Assembly (NCBI GenBank): GCA_963836405.1
Contig: CAWIJL010000021.1
Coordinates: forward strand, 76,234-140,233
Reading direction: 5' to 3'
Length of the DNA: 64,000 nt
Source of the DNA: CAWIJJ01 sp963836405
GTDB taxonomy: Bacteria > Acidobacteriota > Terriglobia > Bryobacterales > Bryobacteraceae
The notes below the pieces were generated by a model. It did no database searches. It saw nothing but the letters and a program-made list of their open reading frames with translations, and was not told the DNA's origin. The position numbers were made by a program, and so were the translations under genes. Shown here piece by piece: positions 50,128 through 58,854 of the stretch. The number at the start of each line of letters is the position of its first letter. The stretch's first letter is position 1.

Positions 50128-53022
50128 TCACGAACCGGTGCCGCTGCGGCCCGTCTCCCTCTGCAACACCCGGGAGACCTTCGAAGCCAGGGCCTCAACG
50201 CTGTAGGGCTTCTGTAGGAATCCCGCAAGCCCGGCCGAGCCGAACCGCCGCGACAGTTCCTCTTGGCTGAAACCGCTGGAGAGAATGATCGGGATGCCGG
50301 GGCGCGCGGCCTTCAACAAGGGAATGGCTTCCTCGCCGGTCATCACGGGCATGGTGAGGTCGAGGAGCACAAGCGAAATATCGGGATTGGCGCGCAGGCT
50401 CGCGAGCGCCTCCGATCCGTCCGCTGCGGCAGTCACGCGAAATCCCTTCTTTTCGAGGGCGAGCGTAGCCGTACGCCGCACAATGTGCTCGTCGTCCACC
50501 ACCAGCACAAGTTGTCCGGCGCCGCCGGCGAACTGCTCCCGCGGTTTGACGCAGGGCGCGCCGGTGCTCGCGACCGACGGCAGAAAAATGCGGAACGTGC
50601 TGCCGCGCCCCGGCACGCTCTCGACTTCGATGTCTCCGTGGTGGCCCCTGACGATTCCGAGCACCGCGGCCAGCCCCAATCCGCGCCCCGTAAACTTCGT
50701 GGTGAAGAAGGGATCGAAAATTCTCTTCAGCGTTTCCGCCGACATGCCCATTCCCTTGTCGCGGATTTCCAGCACTGCGTACCGGCCCGAGGGCACCGCC
50801 GCTTGAATGCGGCTGCTGAAACTCGCCTCTGGACGATCGGCCATGGCGGTGCGAATCGCCACTTCGCCCGGAGCGTCGCCGGCGGCTTCCGATGCGTTGA
50901 TGCAGAGGTTCATCGCCAACTGCTGGATTTGAGCGCGGTCGGCTTCGATGAAACAGGCTTCCGGGCATGACTCCATTTCCACCCTGACCTTGCGGGAGAT
51001 GGAGGAGCGCAAAAGCGTCAGATTTTCGCGAATGAGCCCATTCAGGTCGCAGATCTCGAGGAAAAAGTGGCCCTTGCCCGAGTAGGCGAGCATCTGGCTG
51101 GTCAGGTCTGCCGCCCGCTCGGCGGCGAGCACGATATCGGCTGCGATCGCGCGGTCGGGTTCCGCCGCCTCTTCCACCAGCAAACTCGCGTTGCCCAAAA
51201 TGCCCACCAGCAGATTGTTGAAATCGTGGGCGATTCCGCCGGCCATGATCCCGAGACTCTCCAGCCGCGCGCTGTCGCGAAGCTGGGCCTGTAGTTCCCG
51301 CTCGTTCTCCTCCGCCTGTCTTCGCTCCGTGACGTCACGCGTCGAGCCGGCGACGGCTTCGACCCCGCCGCCGGCGGCCAGCACCGGCACGAAGATGTAC
51401 TCGTAGTGGCGCGTCTCGCCGGTCGGGCCGGTGAAGGGCGTGTGATCGCGCAGCGTTTCCCGCGTAGCGATCACCTCTTGAATCTGGCGCTGAAGCCGTG
51501 CCGCCAGTTCCGGCGGGTAGCCGAGCTCAAAAAAGTTCTTTCCCCGCGCCTCCTCGAGCGGCTTCTGCCAAAGGGAGAGCAGCGAGCGGTTGACGTAGGT
51601 GAAGCGGCCGTCGAGGTCGAAAGTGTAGGTGAAATCTTCGATATTGGATAGCGCCGTGTCGAACGTATGCCATTGTTGCCGCAGTTGCTCTTCCGCCCGC
51701 TTACGTTCCGAAATATCGAAGACCACGCCCGGGAAGCGGAGTGGACGCCCGTCGTCTCCGAGCCGGCACCGGCCCGTGGCGTAGATCCAACGCGCCGTGC
51801 CGTCCGGCTGGACTACCCTGTACTCTGCCTCCACTCCGCCCGCATTGACCACGGCATCCGCGATTCTGCCGGCGATCCGCCCGCGATCGTCCGGGTGAAT
51901 TCCCGCCACAAATTCGGCCAGTTGCACGCCGGCCGCGGCCCGGTCCGGATCCACTGAGAACAACTCGGCGAACTGCCGGTTGCAATAGAAGCGGTCGTTC
52001 GGAATATCCCAGTCCCAGGCGCCGATTCCGCGGCCAGCTTCCATGGCAAATGCGAAGCGTTCCTCGCTCTCGCGTCGTGCGGCCTCGGCGCGGGCACGCT
52101 CCACCGCATCCCACGTCTGCTCGCCCACATCGCGCACCAGCAGAATTTCTTCTTCCGTCCATTCGCGGGGCTCGCTGTGATTGACGTAAAATCCGGCGTG
52201 CCAGCGGCCGTTTCGAATTACCGGAACTCCGATTAGCGAGACCGTTCCAATCTGGCCGAAAAGAGAGTCCGCAGTCAGTGGATTGGTTCGAGCGTCGGCA
52301 ATTCCCAGCGTCTTCCCCGCCTGGACCTCTCGCAGATAACCGGAACCGACGATCCCGCCGGGCAGCGCGCCGTTGAGCAGCGGGAGCCGGCCGGAGGACC
52401 AGCCCGTGCCGAACTGCATATCTTCCCCACGCATCTCGAAGAAACCGGTGCGGTCCGCCTGAAGAAAGCGGCCCACCGCCTCCGCCGCAACGGTCATCAT
52501 GGCCTCGGGATCCGCCGACTTTCGCTGGCTCACCGTCAGGCGTATCAGGAGTTCGTGGCGACTCTTCGCGTGCGCGAGGGCTGTCTCGGCGCGGGCGAGG
52601 GCGGATGCGTTCTCCAACTGGTGAAGAATGAATTGAACGGCGCCACCCTCGCCGGCAACCGGCGAGTTCACCGGCCGCCACCAGTCCTCTGCGCTGCATC
52701 CGGCATACGGGTCCGAGCACCGCGGTTGCTGGAGCGGAAGACTGTGGCGCTCCCCGGTGACGATTACCTGGCGAAAAGAGGAACGGAAATTTTCGAGGTT
52801 GGCCTGCCGGGCGGTCTTGGCCATAGCTTCGAGCAGGCCCTTGCCCAGCGTCTCCTCACGGGCCAGCCTCCAAAAGCTCAAAAATGAATTGTTTACCGCG
52901 ACGGCTGTGAACTTCGGGTCGTCCGCCAGAACCAGCGCGCACGGGCCGCCAACGCACTCGATCAGACTTTGGGGATCGGGCAAAACCGTTTGGCCGCCGG
53001 AAGGCTGTGGTGCCGGATTCAT
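50128..53022 (-). CDS. Multi-domain hybrid sensor histidine kinase (PAS-GAF-PAS-PAS-HisKA-HATPase-REC)
   Basis: The 964-aa soluble sensor starts with a PAS-like domain (IECVGGPCALVLADDPKFTA). A GAF domain follows (AAEAVGRFLQADRTGFFEM, QAGKTLGIADARTNPLTADS), then PAS/PAC units (ERFAFAMEAGRGIGAWDWDI, VEAEYRVVQPDGTARWIYAT; NRSLLSLWQKPLEEARGKNF). HisKA has GIAHDFNNLLVGILGN, HATPase has KGMGMSAETLKRIFDPFFTT and GRGLGLAAVLGIV, and the C-terminal receiver has VLVVDDEHIVRR and LVLLDLTMPVMTGEEA. The GIAHDFNN type resembles kinases that phosphorylate their own or separate receivers. The start at 53022 has GGAG upstream. The target is unknown. Confidence 0.9.
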   Translation of the reverse strand: MNPAPQPSGGQTVLPDPQSLIECVGGPCALVLADDPKFTAVAVNNSFLSFWRLAREETLGKGLLEAMAKTARQANLENFRSSFRQVIVTGERHSLPLQQPRCSDPYAGCSAEDWWRPVNSPVAGEGGAVQFILHQLENASALARAETALAHAKSRHELLIRLTVSQRKSADPEAMMTVAAEAVGRFLQADRTGFFEMRGEDMQFGTGWSSGRLPLLNGALPGGIVGSGYLREVQAGKTLGIADARTNPLTADSLFGQIGTVSLIGVPVIRNGRWHAGFYVNHSEPREWTEEEILLVRDVGEQTWDAVERARAEAARRESEERFAFAMEAGRGIGAWDWDIPNDRFYCNRQFAELFSVDPDRAAAGVQLAEFVAGIHPDDRGRIAGRIADAVVNAGGVEAEYRVVQPDGTARWIYATGRCRLGDDGRPLRFPGVVFDISERKRAEEQLRQQWHTFDTALSNIEDFTYTFDLDGRFTYVNRSLLSLWQKPLEEARGKNFFELGYPPELAARLQRQIQEVIATRETLRDHTPFTGPTGETRHYEYIFVPVLAAGGGVEAVAGSTRDVTERRQAEENERELQAQLRDSARLESLGIMAGGIAHDFNNLLVGILGNASLLVEEAAEPDRAIAADIVLAAERAADLTSQMLAYSGKGHFFLEICDLNGLIRENLTLLRSSISRKVRVEMESCPEACFIEADRAQIQQLAMNLCINASEAAGDAPGEVAIRTAMADRPEASFSSRIQAAVPSGRYAVLEIRDKGMGMSAETLKRIFDPFFTTKFTGRGLGLAAVLGIVRGHHGDIEVESVPGRGSTFRIFLPSVASTGAPCVKPREQFAGGAGQLVLVVDDEHIVRRTATLALEKKGFRVTAAADGSEALASLRANPDISLVLLDLTMPVMTGEEAIPLLKAARPGIPIILSSGFSQEELSRRFGSAGLAGFLQKPYSVEALASKVSRVLQRETGRSGTGS

Positions 53023-53087
53023 CGACTCCACATTACTATACAGGCCCTCCGGGGCCGCCGTGCCCAACCGGACTTCCGTGTTTGCGC

Positions 53088-53435
53088 TTACTTATCGGAG
53101 TTGGATCGCGTCAGGGCCGCCAGCGTAGCTCCCAGGATTACGCCGAGCAGCAGCGCGGCGCCGAGTTTTCTGCGATCCGGTCCGAAGGGTATGAAGCGTG
53201 TGCCCTCGGGGCCGATCTCGAGAGCCCCGAACGGCCGGACAATCGCTCCGCCACCGCCACCCCCGCCCTCCCCCGGACTCGTGGCGCCGCCACCGGCGCC
53301 GAACCCGTACCGCATCTGAGCGGCGGCGATCACGGTGCGATCCCCCGCCACCACCGGCTCGCCAAAGACGTTTCGCACGGACGCGCCCGCCGAGACTCGG
53401 TCGGCGAGGTCTTGAATCAGTTCGTGTATGTTCAT
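53088..53435 (-). CDS. GerW/YtfJ-like protein
   Basis: The 115-aa protein fits the spore protein YtfJ (GerW) family: IQDLADRVSAGASVRNVFGE, PVVAGDRTVIAAAQMRYGFG, AGGG and a Gly-rich linker, then IVRPFGALEIGPEGTRFIPF, ending in a membrane anchor (LGAALLLGVILGATLAAL). In Bacillus the family acts in spore germination, but it is widespread in non-sporeformers with no known role. Here it lies 66 bp upstream of the hybrid kinase on the same strand. Confidence 0.85.
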   Translation of the reverse strand: MNIHELIQDLADRVSAGASVRNVFGEPVVAGDRTVIAAAQMRYGFGAGGGATSPGEGGGGGGGAIVRPFGALEIGPEGTRFIPFGPDRRKLGAALLLGVILGATLAALTRSNSDK

Positions 53436-53541
53436 CTATCTACTGCAACACGAACAGGCAGGCCCACGGTTTGGAGACTAGCGCGTTATAGATTCAGTAG
53501 GTTATCGAGCCGCGACCCGCGTTGGGCGATATCGCCGGCTG

Positions 53542-54264
53542 CTACGGGTTGGACCGTCGTCTGCGGATGCCGATTCCCAACGTGATCAACCCGCCCCCGA
53601 TCAGGAGCATCGATCCCGGTTCGGGAACCTCCCCGCCGCCTCCTCCCCCGCCGATGGGCGTACCCGGAAGTGGCTTGCCGTATGCCGTTCCGAAGGAGAA
53701 AGAGGCGCTGGTCGCCAGTGTATCGACAGTGACCCCGGGAGCGGAGAACGTGAACGTTGCCGATTCCAGGATGAAAGGATTGTGGGGTCCGTTGCCTTTG
53801 ATGGAGCTGTTGGCGGTGGAATATGGCTTCTTATCATTCGAGCCGGTTCCTGGCCCCAGGATCCCTTCCGACGGCTGTGCCCCGCCAGCCGTAACGCCGC
53901 CGGCACATACAATACAAAGCAGGTATTGGCCGTTGTAGGCTCCCCCCTGATATGTGCCGAATCCCCAAGTCGGCGATCCATACACGTCGCTCACAACGCC
54001 CTTGCTGCTCACATTTACCAGCTGGCCCGATTGGCCGGTCAATTTTACCGAGGTTGGAGAATTGAGGCTGAAAAGAAGGCCGGTCAGCAAATTCCCCGCA
54101 TTTATCGTAGGGGTCGCATTCGATACCGTTACGGTAAATGAGCCATTTGCAAAAACAAAACCAGCCGTTGCCTGACTCGCGCTCGCCAGGATGATCGTGT
54201 TTGCGGGTAGTATTCCCAGCGTCGAACAAATCAACAGTGCGCTGCGGATTAAAACCTTAATCAT
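53542..54264 (-). CDS. PEP-CTERM-sorted secreted protein
   Basis: The 240-aa protein has a signal peptide at the N-terminus (VLIRSALLICSTLGILPANT), a beta-rich low-complexity middle (TVTVSNATPTINAGNLLTGL), a Gly-rich linker, and a C-terminal sorting signal: VPEPGSMLLIGGGLITLGIG followed by RRRRS. This is the exosortase target form (Pro-Glu-Pro, membrane helix, basic tail). After processing it should end up in the extracellular matrix or outer surface. No exosortase is in the window. A palindrome lies about 100 bp upstream. Confidence 0.9.
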   Translation of the reverse strand: MIKVLIRSALLICSTLGILPANTIILASASQATAGFVFANGSFTVTVSNATPTINAGNLLTGLLFSLNSPTSVKLTGQSGQLVNVSSKGVVSDVYGSPTWGFGTYQGGAYNGQYLLCIVCAGGVTAGGAQPSEGILGPGTGSNDKKPYSTANSSIKGNGPHNPFILESATFTFSAPGVTVDTLATSASFSFGTAYGKPLPGTPIGGGGGGGEVPEPGSMLLIGGGLITLGIGIRRRRSNP

Positions 54265-54361
54265 GCATATCCCTAGTCATCCAACGTTAATAATTAAAAG
54301 TATACCGACGGAAATCCACGAAAAAATCACGATCTCGCTTCGACCCGTACTGGTACAAATC

Positions 54362-54374
54362 CCCTGAATTAGGG
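54362..54374. promoter_or_regulatory. Palindromic site CCCTGAATTAGGG
   Basis: The 13-bp near-palindrome has arms CCCT/AGGG and a short AT-rich centre, about 100 bp upstream of the PEP-CTERM start. The form resembles half-sites bound by LuxR/NarL-type dimers. No bound protein can be named. Confidence 0.3.
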
Positions 54375-54437
54375 CACTTCCGAGGCACACTCATTGTTAT
54401 CGGATGTTCGCCCTCCCAACATTAGGGCCGGGGAAAT

Positions 54438-54668
54438 CTAGGCCAAAATGTCCAATGCGTGGCCCTCCATCCGGTCGCCGGTCTTGAGAATTTTCAGATT
54501 AATTTCGTATTCTTGTCGCGCCGAACCCAGGTCCACCATATCCATAATGTCGGGCGGCGCTGCATCGCCAGTGGGCCGGGCAATCCTTGCCGCCGTGTGT
54601 TCAAAACGCCCTAGAGCGTGCTCCAACCCGCCGCGCGCGACAGCAGATATCTCCATGCTGACCCTCAT
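54438..54668 (-). CDS. Orphan flagellar basal-body rod C-terminal-like microprotein
   Basis: The 76-aa protein reads ISAVARGGLEHALGRFEHTA, then DMVDLGSARQEYEINLKILK and TGDRMEGHALDIL. The second half is the C-terminal D0 helix pattern of rod, hook and FlgC-type proteins (A-x-x-E/Y-N-K-T, hydrophobic heptads). No N-terminal D0 or middle domain is present and no other flagellar gene is near. The start at 54668 excludes 30 unlike codons. It may be a free-standing helix used in assembly or a relic. Confidence 0.65.
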   Translation of the reverse strand: MRVSMEISAVARGGLEHALGRFEHTAARIARPTGDAAPPDIMDMVDLGSARQEYEINLKILKTGDRMEGHALDILA

Positions 54669-54742
54669 CGGCCAAGTTCCCTTTTTGTTGAACGAATACC
54701 CCCAGGCCCGCGACGTGATATAACGAGCGCGGAGAGTATCCA

Positions 54743-55591
54743 ATGAAACGCAGATCATTCCTGGCGGCTTCGGCTGCCTTGCCTGCCACGGCGTTCCTGC
54801 CCCAGCCGCTGCCGGCCGCGCCCCCCGAAGCCCGGTTCCAACTCGGCTGCGTGACTTACAACCTGTTGAAAGATCTCGATTTGGATGGCGTGATCAAAAC
54901 CCTCGAGACGGCCGGCTACGCCGCCGTGGAACTGCGAACGGGCCATAAACACGGCGTGGAACCGTCGATTTCGGCTGACGAGCGCGCTCGCGTGCGCGAC
55001 CGCTTCCGAGCCTCCAAGGTCAGGCTGTTGAGCTACGGCTCCACCTGCGAGTTCCAATCGCCCGATCCGGCCGAGAGGAAGAAGCAGATTGAAACCGGCA
55101 AATCGTTCGTGGACCTTGCCCGCGACACCGGAGCGATGGCAGTCAAGGTCCGGCCCAACGGATTTCCGAATGGCGTGCCACACGAAACCACCATCCGCAC
55201 AATTTCGGAGGGGATTCGCGAGTTGGGCGAGTACGGGCAGTCCAAGGGGATTGAAATCTGGATGGAGGTTCACGGCTCCGGCACGCAGGTGCCGCAGGTC
55301 TCGGAGGAAATCCTTCGTTTAGCGGGAAACAAAAATGTGGGCGCCTGCTGGAATTCCAACCCCACCGACGTCAAGGATGGTTCGGTCAAAGAGGCCTTCG
55401 CGCTGCTCGGACCGTACATCCGCAACTGCCACATCACGGACCTCGCGAGTTCCTATCCGTGGCGCGAATTTTTCACCCTCCTGCGCGAATCCGGCTATCA
55501 ACGGTATACCCTTGCCGAGGTGGGAGAGAGCAAGGAGCTGGAACGCTTCCTTCGCTACTACAAAGCGCTGTGGCAGCAGTTAACCGCGTGA
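54743..55591 (+). CDS. Tat-exported sugar-phosphate isomerase/epimerase-like protein
   Basis: The 282-aa protein has a twin-arginine leader (KRRSFLAASAALPATAFLPQ). The TIM barrel includes LGCVTYNLLKDLDLDGVIKT, AAVELRTGHKHGVE, MAVKVRPNGFPNG, IEIWMEVHGSG (metal Glu), NVGACWNSNPTDVKDG and RNCHITDL (His). Related in fold to the protein at 37389 but clearly diverged. GGAGAG precedes the ATG. The substrate is unknown; such exported epimerase-like proteins are multiplied in acidobacteria and planctomycetes. Confidence 0.88.
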   Translation: MKRRSFLAASAALPATAFLPQPLPAAPPEARFQLGCVTYNLLKDLDLDGVIKTLETAGYAAVELRTGHKHGVEPSISADERARVRDRFRASKVRLLSYGSTCEFQSPDPAERKKQIETGKSFVDLARDTGAMAVKVRPNGFPNGVPHETTIRTISEGIRELGEYGQSKGIEIWMEVHGSGTQVPQVSEEILRLAGNKNVGACWNSNPTDVKDGSVKEAFALLGPYIRNCHITDLASSYPWREFFTLLRESGYQRYTLAEVGESKELERFLRYYKALWQQLTA

Positions 55592-55640
55592 ACGGAGCAG
55601 CGGACGGGCCGCCCCGAGCGCCCGCCCGCCGCCCGTAAAA

Positions 55641-56192
55641 TCAGCGCCGGGATGTGGTGCTTGCCGGCTTCCGGGATTTCTTGGATTCGACCGCGCCCAT
55701 CTTGTCGGATACCGCATCCTGGAGCATCGGTTTGGAGATGGCCGTGAGCAGATAATCGGCGCTCTCTTCCTCGCCCAGCGTGTGCGAAAGCAGTTGGCCC
55801 ACTTGGCGTTCGCCGATCTGGTATGCCAGGGTGCGTGCCGTCCCGTAGGCGGAGATCTCGTAGTGCTCCACCTTTTGGGCCGCCGTGATGAGGGCCAGGT
55901 CGGCTGCGAGTTCCTCTTTGTCCTCGCCGTCGGAGATGCTCTCCTGGCCTTCCTCGATCAGACCCTGCATGCCGCGGCAGGTCTTCGGTTCGGCATCTTC
56001 TCCCAGAAGTTCAAACGCCTGATTGAGCCGCTCCACCTGGTGCTGCGTCTGCTCGAGGTGTTTTTGAAAGGCCTCTTTGAGCTTGGGATGGTGCGCGGCC
56101 CCGGCCATTTTAGGCAAAGCCGCCAGCAACTGGTTCTCGGCGTGGAGCAGATCCTGCAACTCTTCGATGAGTAATTCTTTTATCTGAGACAT
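55641..56192 (-). CDS. DUF892/YciE-type ferritin-like protein
   Basis: The 183-aa four-helix protein opens SQIKELLIEELQDLLHAENQ and LLAALPKMA, then H-x-x-Q-x-x-R-L, QKVEHYEISAYGTARTLAYQ and ETTLGEEESA-like LGEEESADYLLTA: the Glu/His di-metal ligands of the YciE family. These proteins are stress-induced and occur with catalases. A Lys/Arg/Ser-rich tail follows. The start lies 23 bp downstream of the Mn-catalase gene, so the two are one transcript. Confidence 0.92.
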   Translation of the reverse strand: MSQIKELLIEELQDLLHAENQLLAALPKMAGAAHHPKLKEAFQKHLEQTQHQVERLNQAFELLGEDAEPKTCRGMQGLIEEGQESISDGEDKEELAADLALITAAQKVEHYEISAYGTARTLAYQIGERQVGQLLSHTLGEEESADYLLTAISKPMLQDAVSDKMGAVESKKSRKPASTTSRR

Positions 56193-56215
56193 GTTGTTGG
56201 GTTCTCCTTGGCTAT

Positions 56216-57016
56216 CTACTCAGAACGTTTTCGCAAGCCGGGTTTTCGGAGCAAACCGGCATCTTCGCCATTACCGCCGGAGGTGCGGGTTCCGGCGAGT
56301 TGGGATTGCAGTTCCTGGAACGCAGGCGCTTCCACCAGTTCCCAGTCGCCGCCCTGGTTCCACGGACCGCGGCTGTCCGGCTCGCCACGGTCGCCTACCC
56401 CTGTCGAGTCATTGAAATATTGCGTGACCAGTTCCGGCGTCGGCGGGATCCGGCCGATCGAAAACTGCGGTTTGCCCATGCTCTCCAAGGCCAGGGTGAA
56501 AGCCTTCATGTGCGTGATCTCGCGCGTCATCAGGAACTGGAGCGCGTCGATCGAGTCCGGGTCCTCACAGAAGTCGATCAGCCGTTCGTACACGATTTTG
56601 GCCCTGGCTTCCGCCGCAATATTGCTGCGCAGATCGACATCCAGTTCGCCTGTGATCTTCAGGTAGTCCGCCGTCCACGGATTGCCCTGGGAGTTGAACA
56701 GGCCGGCGCCGCCGCCGCCGGCGATGGCGATCAGCGGGTCGGCGTGGGCCGCATTCCTGTCGGTTTTGGTTGGCTTCAGGTGCATCCGGGCGAGCGTTCC
56801 AACCACCTCCAGGTGGCTCAACTCTTCGGTGCCGATATCCATCAGCAGGTCTTTCCGCTCCGGATCGTCGCAATTGAGGCCCTGAACGGAATACTGCATG
56901 GCGGCGGCCAGCTCGCCGTTGGCTCCCCCGAACTGCTCCAGCAGCATATTTCCAAATCGCGGATCGGGAACCCCGACCCGTACGGTATACATGAGTGCTT
57001 TGACGTGATGGTACAT
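56216..57016 (-). CDS. Manganese catalase
   Basis: The 266-aa di-Mn catalase has QFGGANGELAAAMQYSVQGL (first Glu), LLMDIGTEELSHLEVVGTLA (Glu-x-x-His), SNIAAEARAKIVYERLI and MTREITHMKAFTLAL (second Glu-x-x-His). It destroys H2O2 in the cytosol without haem. It is the first gene of the pair with the DUF892 protein, a common oxidative/desiccation-stress module. It is divergent from the fucosidase gene. Confidence 0.93.
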   Translation of the reverse strand: MYHHVKALMYTVRVGVPDPRFGNMLLEQFGGANGELAAAMQYSVQGLNCDDPERKDLLMDIGTEELSHLEVVGTLARMHLKPTKTDRNAAHADPLIAIAGGGGAGLFNSQGNPWTADYLKITGELDVDLRSNIAAEARAKIVYERLIDFCEDPDSIDALQFLMTREITHMKAFTLALESMGKPQFSIGRIPPTPELVTQYFNDSTGVGDRGEPDSRGPWNQGGDWELVEAPAFQELQSQLAGTRTSGGNGEDAGLLRKPGLRKRSE

Positions 57017-57123
57017 GGATCCCTCCCGCTTCTTCTCGCATTCGGCCAGCCGTTGTACGGGTGGAAACGGGAGAGGGGATTGATCTCGGCGGATAAATGT
57101 GAGGGAATAGAAGGTCAGCCGCC

Positions 57124-58492
57124 ATGAAATTCAGGAATTTAGCGTTAAATCTTTTCATCCTTGCCGCCGCGGTTCCGGTCTTCAGCCCGGCGCCGGCGCA
57201 AGGACCGCCGCTCCCCGCTCCCGCCTCCCAGGACGCCAAAATGAAATGGTTCCGGGATGCAAAATTCGGACTGTTCATTCACTGGGGCCTGTATTCCATT
57301 CCGGCGGGCGAGTGGAACGGCAAACCCATCGCCGGCATCGGCGAGTGGATCATGAACCGCGCCAAGATCCCGGTGGCCGAATACGAGAAACTCGCCGGCC
57401 AGTTCAATCCCGTCAAATTCAACGCGGACGAATGGGTCCAGATGGCGCAGGATGCCGGGATGAAGTACATCGTGATCACCAGCAAGCATCACGACGGCTT
57501 CGCCATGTACCATTCGGCGGCCAGCAAATATAACATCTACGATGCCACGCCATTTCATCGCGACCCGCTCGAAGGAACTTGCGGCGGCATGCGCCCGGAA
57601 AGGCATCCGTTTCGGCTTCTACTATTCGCAGGCGCAGGACTGGCACGAGCGGAACGGCGCCGGCAACAACTGGGACTTTCCGCCCAACGACCAGAAAGAT
57701 TTCGATCAGTACCTGACCGGCAAAGCCGAACCCCAGGTGAAGGAGCTGTTGACCAATTACGGTCCGATCTGCCTGATCTGGTTCGACACACCCCAACTGA
57801 TGACCAGGGAGCGCTCGCAACGGTTTATCGACATGGTGCACACGCTCCAGCCCGCCACCCTCATCGATGGGCGGCTGGGGTCGGCGGGCGACTACCGCTC
57901 CATGGGCGACAACGCCATCCCGAACCAGGTGGTGGAGGGAGATTGGGAAGTGCCCGCCACGCTGAACCATACCTGGGGATACAAGAAGGACGACAACGAC
58001 TGGAAGTCGCCCGAGGAGCTGACCTTCAAACTGGTGGACATCGTGAGCAAGGGCGGCAACTATCTGCTCAACGTGGGACCAACGTCGGAGGGTGTGATTC
58101 CGCAGCCCAGCCAGGACAACCTCCGTGCAGTCGGGCGCTGGCTGAAGGTGAATGGCGAAGCGATTTACGGTGCCGGGCCCACGCCGTTCGGCGAGGAGTT
58201 GGGAAGGCCGGACCCGACCCGCCAGGACAAAAACGGCCGTCCTGTTTTCGTGGTCTCTACGGACTGGCGCTGCACCACCAAGCCGGGCAAGCTCTACATT
58301 CATCTGTTCAAGTGGCCCACGGGCTCTTTCAACCTCACCAAGGTCGAGGGCAAGGTATCCAAGGCGTACCTGCTGGCGGACCCCAAACATAAATCGCTCA
58401 AGACCCAGCAGCGGGGCAGCGGCGTCACGGTGAGCCTCCCGGAAAAAGCTCCGGGTACGATTGCATCCGTCCTGGTGTTGGAGACGAAGTAG
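57124..58492 (+). pseudogene. Alpha-L-fucosidase (GH29), split by a one-base insertion near 57571
   Basis: The first frame has a signal peptide, KWFRDAKFGLFIHWGLYSIP, MKYIVITSKHHDGFAMYHSA and DATPFHRDPL. The next frame takes over with KELAAACARKGIRFGFYYSQ, AQDWHERNG, ICLIWFDTPQL (nucleophile Asp) and SKGGNYLLNVGPTSEGVI to the normal end at 58492. Removing G 57571 (CTCGAAGG to CTCAAGG) restores one protein of about 455 aa. It would release fucose from exported glycans. It may be a pseudogene or a sequence error. Confidence 0.85.
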
Positions 58493-58600
58493 CACGGCCG
58501 CGCAGGCGCTTCGTGAAAGAAAGCTGAATGGTACCAGCGCGGGTACTGTTTGTGCGGAGGAGCCCTGAAACGTGGGCCGGGCATGCCTCACTATTGAGCA

Positions 58601-58636
58601 GGTGACGGTTTTCGGAGGGGCCGTCACCCGGCTTTT
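58601..58636 (+). terminator. Hairpin, possible terminator after the fucosidase gene
   Basis: An 8-bp stem GGTGACGG/CCGTCACC (58601-58608, 58621-58628) with a 12-base loop is followed by CGGCTTTTA. The T tract is short and the loop large. A second 8-bp stem GCAGGGAC/GTCCCTGC follows at 58675-58704. The whole gap 58493-58854 holds no gene I can see. Confidence 0.45.
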
Positions 58637-58854
58637 ACCGAAGCCATTCCCATATCCTGCTAATTGCCCCGGACGCAGGGACGCCTACTCCGCACCGTCC
58701 CTGCCGTCTGTCTCTATCAGCAAGTCGGAACAGCATGAGGTGAGAGCATGTGGCCCAGGTGTGGAGCGAGACCAACGCGGGCAGCGAACAATTCCCCCCG
58801 GTTGCGAGTGCCCTGGCCGCTCGGCACACAAATTGCTGAATCCCGCTCTTTACA

